Shown: in pieces, positions 26,674-39,186 of the stretch | How the letters are laid out: each line of letters opens with the position of its first letter | Position numbering within the stretch: the stretch's first letter is position 1 | Source: Phellopilus nigrolimitatus | Lineage: Eukaryota > Basidiomycota > Agaricomycetes > Hymenochaetales > Hymenochaetaceae | Direction: 5' to 3' | Assembly (NCBI GenBank): GCA_021029095.1 | Contig: JAJOHG010000007.1 | Span: 992,001-1,056,000, forward strand | Length of the DNA: 64,000 bases | Program-made: the position numbers and the translations under genes | The notes under the pieces: model-generated | The model's database searches: none | Told to the model about the DNA's origin: nothing | What the model saw: the letters and a program-made list of their open reading frames with translations, nothing else

Positions 26674-28025
26674 TTAACAGTCGCTCGCGTTGAGGTCTCC
26701 GTTGGGGCAACCCGGGATCTGTGTGGCTTGTCCGGCTAGGAGTAAAGGGGTTAGATTACGACGTCGTCAGAATGAACAAGACAGGAATATTACTCACGAT
26801 CGACGCTGAGGGTAGGGAAGGCGCTTGAGCAGGCCTGCTGGACTTCCGACGAGTTCGTGCCTGCAGGGAAGCTGGTCATAGCAAATAGAATAAGATTAGG
26901 ATATGCAACGAAAAGAAAAGACAGGAAATGCTCACGTCGCGTGCTGGGCAGCAGGTGCGGGCGGGTCTGCGAGGACCTCAGTGCAGTCTACAAGCTTACT
27001 GGTGTCTTGTCCGATATTTGAGAGCTTCTTCATCGCCGTCTGGAAGTTCGACATCATGAGATTCTGGTTGTCAACCATGCTTTGCCACTCGCACGCAGTT
27101 CTCTGTGAACAAATCGTAAGTTTTTTTTTGGTCGGATGCGACGAAATAATGCTCGGCAGACTAACCGAATCGCGCGACAACGAAAAGTCGGACTGGAGGC
27201 GCATCTCGCCCTCCGCGGCAAGCGCCGAGTCCACCTCAGCGCCGACCGTGTTGTTGACGCCGAAGGGAACGGCGGTGCCCGCGAGAAGCACCTCGAGGAA
27301 AAACTGCGTGTCGAACGTGAACGGCGTGCTGTCGAAGGGGACGGCCGTGTGGCCCGCGACGAGCGTGTCCGAGCGCGCGATGGTGTGCGACGAAAGCAGG
27401 TGGATAACCTCGTCGGACGAGAAACCGACGTCCGCAAAGCGTGCGAGGATGCTGTCGACGCTGTCCTGCGGCTGCGACACGGACCCGTCGTCGGCGGGGA
27501 TCGTTGCATTCGGGCGCCCGGCAAGGAACTGCAGCTTCGGCGCGCCGGGGCAGTTCGTGAGGCCGACGGCGGAGGCAAACTGGATGAGATCGCCGGCGGT
27601 GACGTTGTGGGTCTGGAGGAACGGGTTGAGGTCGTCCACGCCGGAGTCGGTGCCGGCGTTGGCGACGTAGTTGGTCTCGATGTCTTGGAAGATTATGATG
27701 GAGCCGTCCGCGCCGTTGCCCTTGAGCGCGCCAGATTGCGAGAAGCCGACGCCATCGTGGAATGTCAGACGGAGCACCTCGTGCACTTCTTCGCCGCACT
27801 GGTTGTCGAAGAGCTGGCTCTGTAAGTCGTCGCGGAGCGCGAAGAACACGCAGCACTGTACAAAGGTTCATTCAGTCATAGGTTAAGGAATGCAGTCAGA
27901 AAATAAAGACCCACGGCTTCGTTGGTAGCAGTGTTCTTGCCATCGGGGCAAGTGACTCGCTTATAGTTGGCAGCGCTGGCAAGAGCAGCAAGAGCGACAG
28001 TAACAAAAGTGAGTTTGAAGACCAT
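26674..28025 (-). CDS. Manganese peroxidase, tandem copy 1 (five exons, 367 aa)
   Basis: Secreted class II peroxidase (EC 1.11.1.13) predicted to make Mn(III) for lignin oxidation. Exons 27915-28025, 27166-27855, 26936-27102, 26798-26871 and 26674-26735 join in frame to 367 residues. The signal peptide ends near ASAANYKR, then VTCPDG. Distal site GEEVHEVLRLTFHD keeps both Mn-binding Glu, the distal Arg and the distal His; proximal site SSHTIARSD keeps His and the third Mn ligand Asp. The position five before the proximal His is His, so no versatile-peroxidase Trp. The tail ends CPNGDLNASDC, a short C-terminus. The third intron (27103-27165) is an in-frame multiple of three, so its retention would not break the frame. 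Almost the same sequence as the next gene, with identical exon lengths, so a recent tandem duplicate. Confidence 0.93.
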
Positions 28026-28560
28026 GCTGGAAGAGTTATAATGACTGTGTTTGTTAGAATGAAGAGGACTCGATGATATTGAAAATGAGGTCGTCTCTGA
28101 GGCGCCTTTATACCTTTGCTACATGCTTGTTTTACGAGTCATAGCCAATGACGAAGAACGGAATGAAAAAGAAAAGATCATGATTGCTTTCCCAACGATG
28201 TGACCGTCGTTTCAGCGCATGCTGTCCACTCAGATCACAGCAAGAGCGTAATGCGACGCAAGGCAAGCGACATACGGCCTCCCTTCGCCAATTCTAAAAC
28301 ATGACGCGTGAAAGAAACACAGGAGGATAAGGTAATATAACCCATACCTGGAATGTTTCACACCCACAAACATGGAGACGATCATTGTCCATGAGCGCGG
28401 TAACTGCACGTTCGAGTGCCGAGTTCCGTGTTCCTGGTGGGATATGATGGGATTCCGAAGACAGGCACGGTGCTTAAGTGGCGCGGGTACGATATTGACT
28501 CGCGGCATAGCACCAGTGGGAGCATGTCGACCAAATAAACGGGAATTCTCATGAAGGCCA
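28026..28560 (-). promoter_or_regulatory. Peroxidase promoter, duplicated block copy 1
   Basis: TATAAAG on the minus strand at 28106-28112, about 80 bases before the ATG, next to GGCGCC. The block up to about 28560 resembles 30790-31226 upstream of the next peroxidase: shared words include GCGACATACG, ACGCGTGAAAGA and AATTCTCATGAA. Similarity appears to stop near 28560. Confidence 0.6.
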
Positions 28561-29436
28561 TGAAAAAGCCAGGCCGCAGCATCGGACGCTCCTGCGGTGT
28601 CCAGAAAACGGCCCCGAACGATCGCAGTATCGCATACGTATTATTGGCACGGGTAAGTCCGCCGCCTTGTAATTTGTGTGTGCAGATGCTTCATCTGACG
28701 CGCCCGAAAGATGAAAAGGCTGTTTTTAATGTAAGACCAGTGCAGCCGCCCATCAACCGACGTCAACAGCACGATTTATATTGCACGGCATCGCAGTGAT
28801 GTTCGCACCTTTCTTCATGCTTGCGCAGGGGTAAATCAGGGACATCACAGAAGTCCAGGAGACATCATATACTAGCCTTGGATAGCTTAGAAAGTACAAG
28901 TGAGCAAGAATTCTGAGTTAGAGTAAGACGTCGAACTTGAATTTTAGACGGTGGGATCGTCTGCAGATCCATCATCTTATGTAATCACATCTAGCTATGG
29001 CTTCTTGGGCTTAGTCTTGTCAAACGGCTTGTGCAGGATAAAAGATACTGAAGGAGAACATTACTACGGGAGCATAAAATTTCCTCCAGTGAGAAATCGA
29101 CGCGAATCCGAATACGAACGGTGGTTGACCACATTCTTCAGCAGGCCAGTAACAATTAGAAAATAAGTTGATCAAGAGGATCAGAGCATTGCAAATAACA
29201 CTTTTTCACATCTCGTTCGAGTCCGCGTTGCATTGTAGGCTCGCCTCTAAGTCACTGGAAACCCAACAAAAACCCCGTTGTATCGTCTAGCCAGCAGCTG
29301 TATTCAATAAACTCTAGTGGAAGCAAACATGCGTATATGAGTATAGCTTTTCGCGCGATCTAAGGAGCTGCACATTTGTTCCTATAAATAATATAAAGGA
29401 TACCACTCTGACTGCGAGTTTTTCGTTCGTGCAAAG
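28561..29436. other. Intergenic between tandem peroxidases
   Basis: No gene recognised. A short open frame at 28951-29166 (plus) shows no family motif. The right end is the 3' flank of the second tandem peroxidase. Confidence 0.4.
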
Positions 29437-30789
29437 TTAGCAGTCGCTAGCGTCGAGGTCTCCGTTGGGGCAGCCCGGGATCTGTGTGGCTTGTCCGGCT
29501 AGAAGTAGAGAAGTTAGAGTAAATAGAGGCGAAAAGGGCACAGTGGAAGAATACTCACCATTGACGCTGAGCGTGGGGAAGGCGCTTGAGCAAACCTGCT
29601 GGAGGTCCGATTGGCTCGTGCCCGCAGGGAAGCTTATAATAATAAATAAATAAAATCAGAAGATGAGACGGAAAAAATAAAAAGACGGAAAGCCCTCACG
29701 TAGCCTGCTGAGCAGCAGGTGGAAGTGGGAAGGGGAGGACCTCAGTGCAGTCTACAAGCTTACTGGTGTCCTGTCCGATGTTTGAGAGCTTCTTCATCGC
29801 CGTCTGGAAGTTCGACATCATGAGACTCTGATTGTCAACCATGCTCTGCCACTCGCACGCAGTCCTCTACGAGCAGATCGTCAGTTTTGTTTCGGTCGGA
29901 TGCGATGAAATAATGCGCGGCAGACTAACCGAATCGCGCGACAACGCAAAGTCAGACTGGAGGCGCATCTCGCCCTCTGAGGCAAGCGGCGAGTCTACTT
30001 CAGCGCCGACCGTGTTGTTGACACCGAAGGGAACGGCGGTGCCTGCGAGAAGCATTTCGAGGAAGATCTGCGTGTCGAACGTGAATGGCGTGCTGTCGAA
30101 AGGGACAGCTGTGTGGCCCGCGACGAGCGTGTCCGATCGCGCGACGGTGTGCGACGCAAGCAAGTGAATGACCTCGTCGGACGAGATGCCTACGTCCGCA
30201 AAGCGTGCAAGGATGCTGTCGACACTGTCCTGCGGCTGCGGCACGGTCCCGTCGTCGGCGGGGATCGTTGCATTCGGGCGTCCGGCGAGGAATTGCAATT
30301 GCGGCGCGCCAGGACAGTTTGTGAGGCCGACCGCGGCGGCGAACTGGATGAGGTCGCCAGCAGAGACGCTGTGGTTCTGGAGGAACGGAGCAAGTGCATC
30401 CACGCCATCGTCGGTGCCTGCATTTTCGACGTAGTTGGTCTCGATGTCCTTGAAAAGGATGATCGAGCCGTCGGCGCCATTGCCCTTGAACGCGCCGGAC
30501 TGCGAAAACCCGACGCCATCGTGGAATGTCAGACGGAGCGACTCGTGCACATCTTCGCCGCACTGTTTATTGAAAAGATTGTTCTGCAAATCGTCGCGGA
30601 GCGCGAAAAACACGCAGCACTGTACAAGATCGGTATAGATTTGAATATACGACCGCAGTCTAAGGAATAGAGACGTACAGCTTCGTTCGTGCAAGTGTTC
30701 ACGCCATCAGGGCAAGTGACTCGCTTGTAGTTGGCAGCGCTGGCGAGAGCGACAAGAGCGACAGTTATGAAAGTGAGCTTAAAGAGCAT
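29437..30789 (-). CDS. Manganese peroxidase, tandem copy 2 (five exons, 367 aa)
   Basis: Sister of the gene at 26674. Exons 30679-30789, 29930-30619, 29700-29866, 29559-29632 and 29437-29498 have the same lengths as in the sister (111, 690, 167, 74 and 62 nt) and give 367 residues. Signal peptide [18 protein letters not shown], then NYKR and VTCPDG. Distal site [14 protein letters not shown] with both Mn-binding Glu, Arg and His; proximal site ASHTVARSD with His and Asp. Position five before the proximal His is His. Intron 29867-29929 is 63 nt and open in frame, as in the sister. The C-terminus ends NGDLDASDC. Intact, with its own TATAAAG promoter. Mn(II) is the likely substrate, inferred from the conserved triad. 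Confidence 0.93.
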
Positions 30790-31226
30790 GCCGGATGAAT
30801 TTTGATAACTGTGCTGATCAGTTTGGAGAGGACTCGATGTGATGAAAGTCAGTCGTCTTGGAGGCGCCTTTATATCTTTTGTTTCATACCCGCCCTGCGA
30901 AACAACGAGTAAAAAGCCTAATGATTATTGCATTCCAATAATGTCCCTGTCGCCGCAACGCACGTCGCCCGCTCTGACTCTGGAAGAGCGCAACGCAATG
31001 CAGAGCGAGCGACATACGATCTTCTTCGCCATTTTAAAAATAATTTAGAACATAACGCGTGAAAGAGCGCAAGAGATCGACTTGACGTTTCCAAAACCTG
31101 GGACGTTTCACACCCATAGAGACGGGGACGATCGTTATCCGCGAGCACGGAAGTCCGATGTAAGGCACAGTACTTAGATTCTCGCCGCAACAGTGGGAGC
31201 GCATTGCCCGAGCAATTGCAATTCTC
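30790..31226 (-). promoter_or_regulatory. Peroxidase promoter, duplicated block copy 2
   Basis: TATAAAG on the minus strand at 30868-30874, about 80 bases before the ATG, beside GGCGCC. Matches the block upstream of the other tandem peroxidase; the shared part ends near 31226, where remains of a third peroxidase begin. Confidence 0.6.
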
Positions 31227-31229
31227 ATG

Positions 31230-32010
31230 AACGAGGTCGGGATAGCTTTTCAAACTCGACGGGCTCCCCGACGTTCTGGACGATGGTTGACAGTTTCATC
31301 ATTGCGTTGCGAAAGGCGTTCTTTATCAGGTGCTAGTTGGCGACCACGCCATGCCACCCGCACGACGTGCGCGAATCGCGCGTCAACGAAAATTTGGCTC
31401 ATAGCAGTTTTCGCCCAAAGGATCGGTGAGTTAGCTTCCGCAACGTCGGTGTTGCCAAGTGATACCTGAACGTCGGTACCCTCGGCAGGAGCAACTCGAG
31501 GAAGAATTGCATGTCGAAAGCTAACGGGAACGTCGAACGGCACGACATGAAGGTCCGTGACGAGCGTGTCCGAACGAGCGACGACAAACAACGGCAAAGG
31601 GTATGACCTACGACGAGTCGGCCCCACGTTTGTGAAGCGCGAGAAAATAGCGTCGACGCTGTCCGCATAAGCGGAGAGGACCGTGTCGTATCTCGGGCGT
31701 CCGGAAATGCACTGCAGTTCCGGAGCATCGGAGCAGCATTCCCAGCACGCTCGTGAATTGGACGCGGTCGTCGGAGGAGACGAGCAAGGGATAACGTGTC
31801 CTCCTCGATACCTTCTGTGGTGCCTTCACGCCGGCGAAGTTGGGTTCGATGTCTGAGAAAAGAATGATAGGGCCCTCCGAGTCGGTACCCCTAAAAACGA
31901 TGGCCGCCGCTTGAGTCGTGAATCGTCGGGCGAAAGGCCTCACGCACGTCTGCGTCGCACTCCTTTTCGGAAAGTGTTTTCTTGCAGATCGTCACTCCGA
32001 AGAATACCCG
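31230..32010 (-). pseudogene. Decayed class II peroxidase
   Basis: Remains of a third tandem peroxidase. In shifting frames the minus strand shows a degraded distal region (ECDADVREAFRPTIHD, where TFHD has become TIHD), GPIILFSDIEPNFAGV (compare [14 protein letters not shown]), [18 protein letters not shown] and HVVPFDVP, then WRGRQLAPDKE near the end. At least three frame changes are needed to follow the family pattern, and the ASH motif with the proximal His is lost. Not expected to make an active enzyme. It ends where the duplicated promoter block of the intact neighbour begins. Confidence 0.8.
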
Positions 32011-32165
32011 GCACTATATTGGATTTAAGAAGTTGCAGACCTATTATGGGGTCGTAGCAGAAGAATGCCTGTCCGATTAAGTAGACTTCTTCCGGTCTCG
32101 GCAGCATCGAACAAGTAAACACTTTTTATACTTAAGTCCACGGCAAATTCTGAGAATAAACAGTA

Positions 32166-32499
32166 GGGCTCCGTACCGCATACGGAAACGGGCCCCGTAT
32201 CGAACAGAAGAGGGCGAGAATATGGGTCGTATTATACGTCCTGTATCAGTTATACGGTCCTGGTGGGGTGCTATCATTCGTTTTCGAGAAATAGGAGTAT
32301 CTGACTTATAAGATGAACTCGTTCAGCTTTATTATTACTTTTAGCTTCGAAGAAAACGACTTACCCGTGTATTGCAAGCGCGTCGAGTTGAAAATACATC
32401 CAGACGCGATCTGTATCGTAATACTCCCTCAGCGTCACGTTTAGAGACATACGGGTCGTACGCGGAGTCGGGCTATACGGCCGATTCGGTGCGGAGCCC
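32166..32499. mobile_element. MITE-like element, copy 1 (334 bp)
   Basis: Starts with GGGCTCCGTACCG after a TA (32164-32165) and ends with CGGTGCGGAGCCC. The right flank is CA rather than TA, so the target duplication has decayed. The interior is rich in CGTA/TACGG words. A better preserved copy lies at 56617-57050. Not expected to encode protein. Confidence 0.7.
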
Positions 32500-33271
32500 C
32501 AATAACAAAAGGCTTCAGTCGCTTATGTCATCGGATACTGACTAAGCTCGATGGCTGCAAAGCCGAAATGCCTCCGCACGTTCTGGCCAGGCACTCACGG
32601 AAAGGGAAAGGCTACATAGGGATGCGATAGCGCATCGCGAAGCTATCCCGTGAGCGTCTGCGCAGCCACTGCTTTTGCAGGCCTCCTCTGGAGTAGATCT
32701 GTTACAAGTGAAATAGTACTCACGCAGGCTAACCCGTGAAGCCCGCACGATGCATTACCGTTTCAAAGCCACTGTCAATCCACGCTGACCCGCGGTCGTG
32801 GAAGAGGGTTTGAAAGGCTGCATAGTGGTACCTTTGCAGTCTCGTCGCCGGTTTTCTGGACATGCCGACTTCTCCAGGCACTGACCCGTTATAAGTTGCC
32901 ATCCTTCTCGCGACTCTCGCAGATCGAAGCCGAGCGCTGTGAGAAATATATTTGGAGTGGGCGTTGAGTTCAACAAAAGTTCATTATTGAGACTGCAGAT
33001 CATGTTCTCAAGGCGACGAAGGTATCGAATTTGAATAACCGTGTGTCGTGAAGAGTAATTGTCATGCAGTAGGCTCTGAGCAAAACTGTTATACATAACA
33101 CTTAGCGGAAATACAATGTTTCTCAAGACATACAAAGTACCTGTGCCACGGTAAGCTAGTTAGACACGCACTTGAATCGGAATTGGCACCTGGAACAAGC
33201 CACTGATAACTTGTATAGCTTCGCTTTTTTTGGTTTGTCGTCCTGGCGACCCGCGGTATAATTGGTCGGTT
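32500..33271. other. Intergenic, no gene recognised
   Basis: Short open frames only. This is the 3' flank of the BTB gene at 33272. No signature seen. Confidence 0.4.
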
Positions 33272-34177
33272 TTAGATAGTGCAAGGAAAATTAGCACTTC
33301 GAAATACTTCATCGACGCGCCCGATGAAATAAGCTTTGTTTAGGATGAGCTTGCTGCAGTTCTGACACCTAAACTCCCATAGCTTCAACTCCTTCGTCCA
33401 GAACGACGCCTGGCGCAATTCAGTTCCGACCAACGACGTTTCGAGATACGCGATGACATAGCTCCGCATCGCATCCCAGCACCGCAGAAAGCGGTCACCC
33501 TTCGTCCCGTCGTCCTCGCTAGAGCAGCTGCACTCCCACTGGTACACGATGAAGTGCTTGTCGTCCCGGTTCTTCAGATCAAAACAGTTGAGGATAGCGG
33601 CCTTACGCGCCGCGTGGAGCGCGAGCAGGTTGCAGAGATCCGTGGAGTCAAGCATGCGCAGTATCGAGAAGTTCTCCGTGCGCAGAAGAGGCGCAGCAAG
33701 TGTGCCCGTCGACGCGAAGCGCGCCTCGGCGGTCCACTTCCAGCGACACGCGAGCACGTAGAGCGAGAGCGACTGCGTGCGAAGCGTATCCGTGTTCATC
33801 ACGACCGCACGCACAGCAGCGAGTGCACGTGGCATGTCGTACTTGTCGGCCGCTTCTGTGAGCGCCCAAGCGAAGTCGTAGTCCGGGAGTGAAGGCAGGC
33901 GCGCACTGCCCGCATCCGAGCCCTCCACCGATGCGTAGTAAGTGGGATAAACAAGATCGAGGAGGCATGCAACGACCTCGCTTTCTTCTGAAAGCGGGAT
34001 GGCGTCGTCCGGCATCTCGCTCGGGTCGCGCGGAACTTCAAGCATCTGGCGAAAGAAACCTGACGAGAGCTTGAGCATAATCGAGTGAACGCGGAACTTC
34101 ACGTCGTCCGAAGTGCGCAAGACGACGTCGCCGTCAGGATAAGCATAGGCCGGATGGCATTCTTTTTCTCTGGACAT
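33272..34177 (-). CDS. BTB/POZ domain protein, single exon, 301 aa
   Basis: Intronless BTB protein of a family expanded in Agaricomycetes. The BTB fold is visible at residues 12-150: YPDGDVVLRTSDDVKFRVHS, then MLKLSSGFFRQML, IPLSEESEVVACLLDLVYP and WALTEAADKYDMPRALAAVR. A second half holds SLSLYVLACRWKW, LCNLLALHAARKAAIL and a Cys-containing region (WECSCSSEDD, CQNCSKLILNKAYF). BTB domains often form dimers and join cullin-3 ligases, but nothing here shows a cullin partner. The ATG opens the usual N-terminus. Related broken BTB copies lie at about 36.8-37.6, 40.6-41.0 and 56.3-57.3 kb, so this looks like the intact local member. Confidence 0.85.
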   Translation of the reverse strand: MSREKECHPAYAYPDGDVVLRTSDDVKFRVHSIMLKLSSGFFRQMLEVPRDPSEMPDDAIPLSEESEVVACLLDLVYPTYYASVEGSDAGSARLPSLPDYDFAWALTEAADKYDMPRALAAVRAVVMNTDTLRTQSLSLYVLACRWKWTAEARFASTGTLAAPLLRTENFSILRMLDSTDLCNLLALHAARKAAILNCFDLKNRDDKHFIVYQWECSCSSEDDGTKGDRFLRCWDAMRSYVIAYLETSLVGTELRQASFWTKELKLWEFRCQNCSKLILNKAYFIGRVDEVFRSANFPCTI

Positions 34178-35089
34178 TTGTTTTTCTGGGAGAACTCTTC
34201 AGTAAACCTCAGCGTGGTAGTTCGGCTAGATTTGCACGGGCCGAGTGCTTACGTATAAATGTGTCACGTGCGACAATAAATATGCTCACCTTCCGGAGTC
34301 CCTCCTGACGACTGTCTTACTGCTGTCCTAGGGCATGGTCTGCATGATTTAACACTAAAAACTGAAAAAGTCTCCAGCGCCAATTGCCGTTCATCATACT
34401 GGCACTGCGCTCGTTCAATTGCGTTTTCATAACCTCAATATCCAAGTCTAGCATGTGCTCGGTGACCATTCTGAAGTTCGACTCCCGAGAGGGGCGAATA
34501 GTAGATGGACAGCGCAATTGGGTGTTGTAACTGGACCTGCAGCATCACGATCAGATCGCCATAACGGCGCTCTAAATCAGATCATCTGTCTTTTATTTGA
34601 TGCTTCATATCTTCTGCAGTGTATCAGAAAAGGCACTGGCAGTGGCAGGATGCCTATATATCCGAGGATTAGTCACTTCTTGGCTTATACTGAGTCACAG
34701 ACCGCAATGTGTTACTGAAAATCGAGGCTCACATTATAGGTTATTGATACCATAACTTGCGACAAGGCTACTCCATACTCATCTCTATTCTGGTCTTAGT
34801 ACGTGGTCTTCTAATGCGTGCTCATAACAAAAAGCGCTGCCTGATTCTACGATCAAGGATTGAAGCTGTCTAACTACGATCAACACGGATTCCCATATAT
34901 ATAAGTCATCTGCGTCGCATTCCAGGGCATTCAAGGCTTTCAATTCAACCCACTCTGCAGTGCACTCGGGGACTCGCGTTACAGCGAAAATTTCCCATTC
35001 TATCAAGTAAACCGACCGTTCCTCTGTCCTCATTCATGACTACTTTTTTTCAAATTTCCCCGCACTTAGACACTCTGCCTCACTGTAAG
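34178..35089. other. Intergenic with small conserved fragment of block A
   Basis: Promoter side of the BTB gene (CACGTG near 34265). At 34317-34517 (minus) a short open frame contains TEHMLDLDIEV, matching TEHTLDLDIEV at about 42977 (plus) and KHTLNLNIE near 59715 (plus). The fragment keeps the same position and relative orientation beside each of the three DUF6533 copies. Its gene is unknown. Confidence 0.45.
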
Positions 35090-36560
35090 ACTGTTTTCGA
35101 TGGGTGAAATTTAAAGTCGGTGAAGACCAACTTGTTATCATTGGCAGGTGCTTTATTTACAGCATTTTCCTACAACCTCCGTACGTGCATCGCAATAAGA
35201 CAGTCTTCACCTCAATAACGTTGTTCATATATACAGTATTGACTCTCGACGATGAGGTAAGTAATAAATGGTCATTAATACGCGTCATAGAGTTCTGAAT
35301 AAATGCTCCGACAGGTTGAATTTGTCTGGGTGAATACTAGGTTCCAATTGAGAACGTAGAAGCTTTCTTAAATTCTCCCGGCTACAGAAGAAGAAATGGA
35401 ATACAGGTTCTCTCCTCTACATCCTGGTATTTCATGTCTATCTACCACCGTGATCTATCCGTCTCTGACCATGAGCATGTTTTCAAGACAAGATACTTGC
35501 CAGTTTTCTGCCTCGGGTATGAGCAAAAGTTCATTTTTTACATGAGAAACGATGGCTCATCCTCGTGCTCAAACATAACAGCTATAGTCTATCCCGAGGT
35601 ATTTATTTGCATTTGGCGCCGAATCTTGGCTTTTAATCCCATTCTACTGTGCAGACGTTACAGGCACAACACCATCTAATCGTAGTTAAATTCACGATTT
35701 CATTGCGATATGATCCGGATCTAATATTCTCATAAAATATATTTAGAGGGTATTTTCGACGAAACACTGATACCGGCGCCTGCTTATTACATTGGCACCA
35801 TTGTGCTCTTCTCTTCGATGTGTAAGTTACATTCTGACTTCGTAGATGTCCCTAAATATACTGAACCAGTTTTAGTTTTGCTGCAACTTCGTGTTGCTGC
35901 AATCTACAACAACAGAAAATTGCTAGTGATAGTATTTTATGTTATAGATGCCTCGGCTCTGGGATCCTTCTTATTTTTAGACATCATTTTTAAAAGTGAG
36001 TCTTTCCAATTCATTTGCAGAGGTAGGACGATCTCACAGAAATAAGGATCTATCGAGATTATTTGGATCCCATTTATTATTCTTGAGGGAATATCCTTCG
36101 TGCTCTGCTCGTGCAAGTCTTTGAAAGACTGCAGGAGCTCATACAAAACCCAAATAAAGTGGTCTCCGATCCTCAAACTTGTCGTGCGCGACAACCTCGT
36201 ATATTTTGCTCTGTAAGTAATATGTATATTTTCTCTCTCCCATTCAGCTTGACAACCACGGCATTCTCTTCAGCGTGTTGATAGTTTATGCCATCGGATT
36301 TGGACTTGCCGTGTCAGATCCTATCTTTACATTACCGGTGGGTTAGCCATTATTTATCCGCCGAAGTACCTCTCAGATTGAAGAGAATCTGAAAACAGGA
36401 CTACTGGTTAATCCTCAACGTGCATTTCTTGGCTTCCGTGGCTATCTCGGGTGTTGTCGCTCCTATGCTATACATACGCTTGAAGAAGAGTTGTTTCATT
36501 CAGCCAGAGTACGAACTTCCGACCATCAATTCGGCCTTCTTGGCACATGTGGTAACCAGG
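35090..36560 (+). pseudogene. DUF6533-like membrane protein, copy A, broken
   Basis: Multi-pass membrane family of mushrooms, function unknown. Visible pieces: TVLTLDDEV (near 35230), VEFVW, KKKWNTGSLLYIL, then in another frame WYFMSIYHRD and KTRYLPVFCLGYE, YIGTIVLFSS, LLQLRVAAIYNNRK, VIVFYVIDASALG, an in-frame TAA after TISQK (near 36044), IWIPFIILEGISF, YKTQIKWSPILK, DNLVYFAL and LDNHGILFSVLIVYA. The stop and the frame change make an intact product unlikely. Close to inverted copy B (41080-42520). Boundaries approximate. Confidence 0.65.
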
Positions 36561-36839
36561 TACAGCTTTCCCTAGCTCTCTTGTACGATAGGAGAGGACC
36601 TGATTGTACTGTGCGTTGTCTGCAGATCGGACGTTTCGTCTCTGTAAGCCACAATATTGGTGAAGGAGTTGCCAAATTTCAGGCAAAGTGTGAGCGTTAA
36701 TAGAGCAGTGTACTCGGTACCAGGGGAGTCTGAGCATCATAAAAAGATAATATGTAAGGCCACAAGAGTGAAAATATATATTGAAGCCGCGGGTATGTGG
36801 CATTTCTGCCCAACACGTAACTTGAAGGAGGTCTGTACA

Positions 36840-37590
36840 CGAGCTTCAGATTATGTAATTATGAAAAGGCTCGAGCAACCTGCGAAAGTGAGACATCGAT
36901 TCACCACTTGATCGAAACCGCACTTCTGTTATCTGCTTGATACTTGTCTTTTGTGACAAGACAGTTAACGATCGTGCTATGCGCAGCGCGAGCAGGTTGC
37001 TAAGGTCCTGGAACGTACGCATTCTCCGTATGAATGGAACAAGCAAAATTAAGGCACGGAAATCGTGGAATACATGTTATTTGAACGTCGCACAATCCTT
37101 TTAAGCTACAGTGGGTCGAGCATTGACTATCACACAGCTTTTTTTATAGAGAATTCCTGGGGATTTCCAGCGTTTCTTTAGACGCAATTTGCGGATGTCA
37201 TGCCATTTGAAGCTGCACGCGACCGCGTATAGTTCCATAGGCTGACAGATCTTGTTGAATTTGCTGGCTTTATGCCTGTGCACGACGATGATCTGCAACA
37301 TCTCGAGCGCACGAGGCACCTCGCCTTGTATTCCGCGCCGTCCGCACATCACGTATAACGAGACCAATATCTAGAAAATCTGGTTTGGGAAGTGTTGCCG
37401 CGAGAGTATACCAAAAGCGCAGCAAACGTTTCTTCGTCTTCCTATATCGATACTGATGCATCGCAGGTGAGTCTAAATCCTGGTAGAATAAGCTATATTC
37501 TTCTCTGGGAGACTCCATTGTGAAACGTAGCAAGCAGAGTCGTTGCGAGTAATTGGCGGAAGTAGTAAAGCAGAGGCTTGGTAAGCGAAT
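36840..37590 (-). pseudogene. BTB protein relic, block A
   Basis: Minus-strand remains of a BTB gene lying tail-to-tail with DUF6533 copy A. Recognisable pieces in different frames are GEVPRALEMLQIIVVHRHKA (compare DMPRALAAVRAVV in the intact gene), QPMELYAVACSFKWHDIRK (compare SLSLYVLACRWKW), and RMRTFQDLSNLLALRIARSL (compare LRMLDSTDLCNLLALHAARK). The N-terminal BTB core is largely missing. Confidence 0.6.
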
Positions 37591-37720
37591 GATCACGCAC
37601 GCCAGTCACGTGGTTTCCGGTAGACGTGTCGACCGTGTCCATCGTTCGCGTTTGCTCAGGCTCTCGTCCTCCCGCTGGCACTTGTTAATGAACCCCTTTG
37701 AAAGCTCCGTATCTTTAGAA

Positions 37721-38755
<1,035 letters not shown>

Positions 38756-39186
38756 TTTTCATTTTTGTATGGTATTTATTGTGTTTATATTTGCATCGAG
38801 TAATACAGTTATCTTTCTGGATATCAAAGATTGAATGTCGTTCACTTTATACTCTCCATTCCATGGAAAATACTATTGTCGGTCTTTTGATGTTCACTCT
38901 CGCCTCTAATCTCACATCTTTCTCCGACACAAAGTGAAGGCACATCGAGCCGACAAACCGCATGGATTCACGAACTCTGCAGGGACCTGTAAGTGTCCTG
39001 TGCGTTACAAATGAGGAGATATGTATTATCACTGGAAACAGCGGACAGCATAAAATACGAGAATAAAAGCGAATACATACAGACGTCGAAAGCAGACAAC
39101 ACAAACACAGTGACCATTTTTTTGACAGTTTAGAAATAGAAATGAGCAAGATCAAGAAATACAAGAGTTGTACGTTTCGTCAGGGA
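38756..39186. other. Convergent 3' flanks
   Basis: Lies between the stop codons of DPM1 (plus) and the acidic protein gene (minus). AT-rich, consistent with two 3' untranslated regions. No gene seen. Confidence 0.5.

Noticed and set aside
27054..27871. Long open frames opposite to or overlapping the peroxidase exons (also at 30000-30670 and 1749-2207)
   Set aside because: They are shadows of GC-rich codon use. The minus-strand frames with haem-site motifs and consistent introns are the real genes.
26674..30789. Versatile or lignin peroxidase activity
   Set aside because: The position five residues before the proximal His is His in all three intact genes, not the catalytic Trp, while the three Mn ligands are kept.
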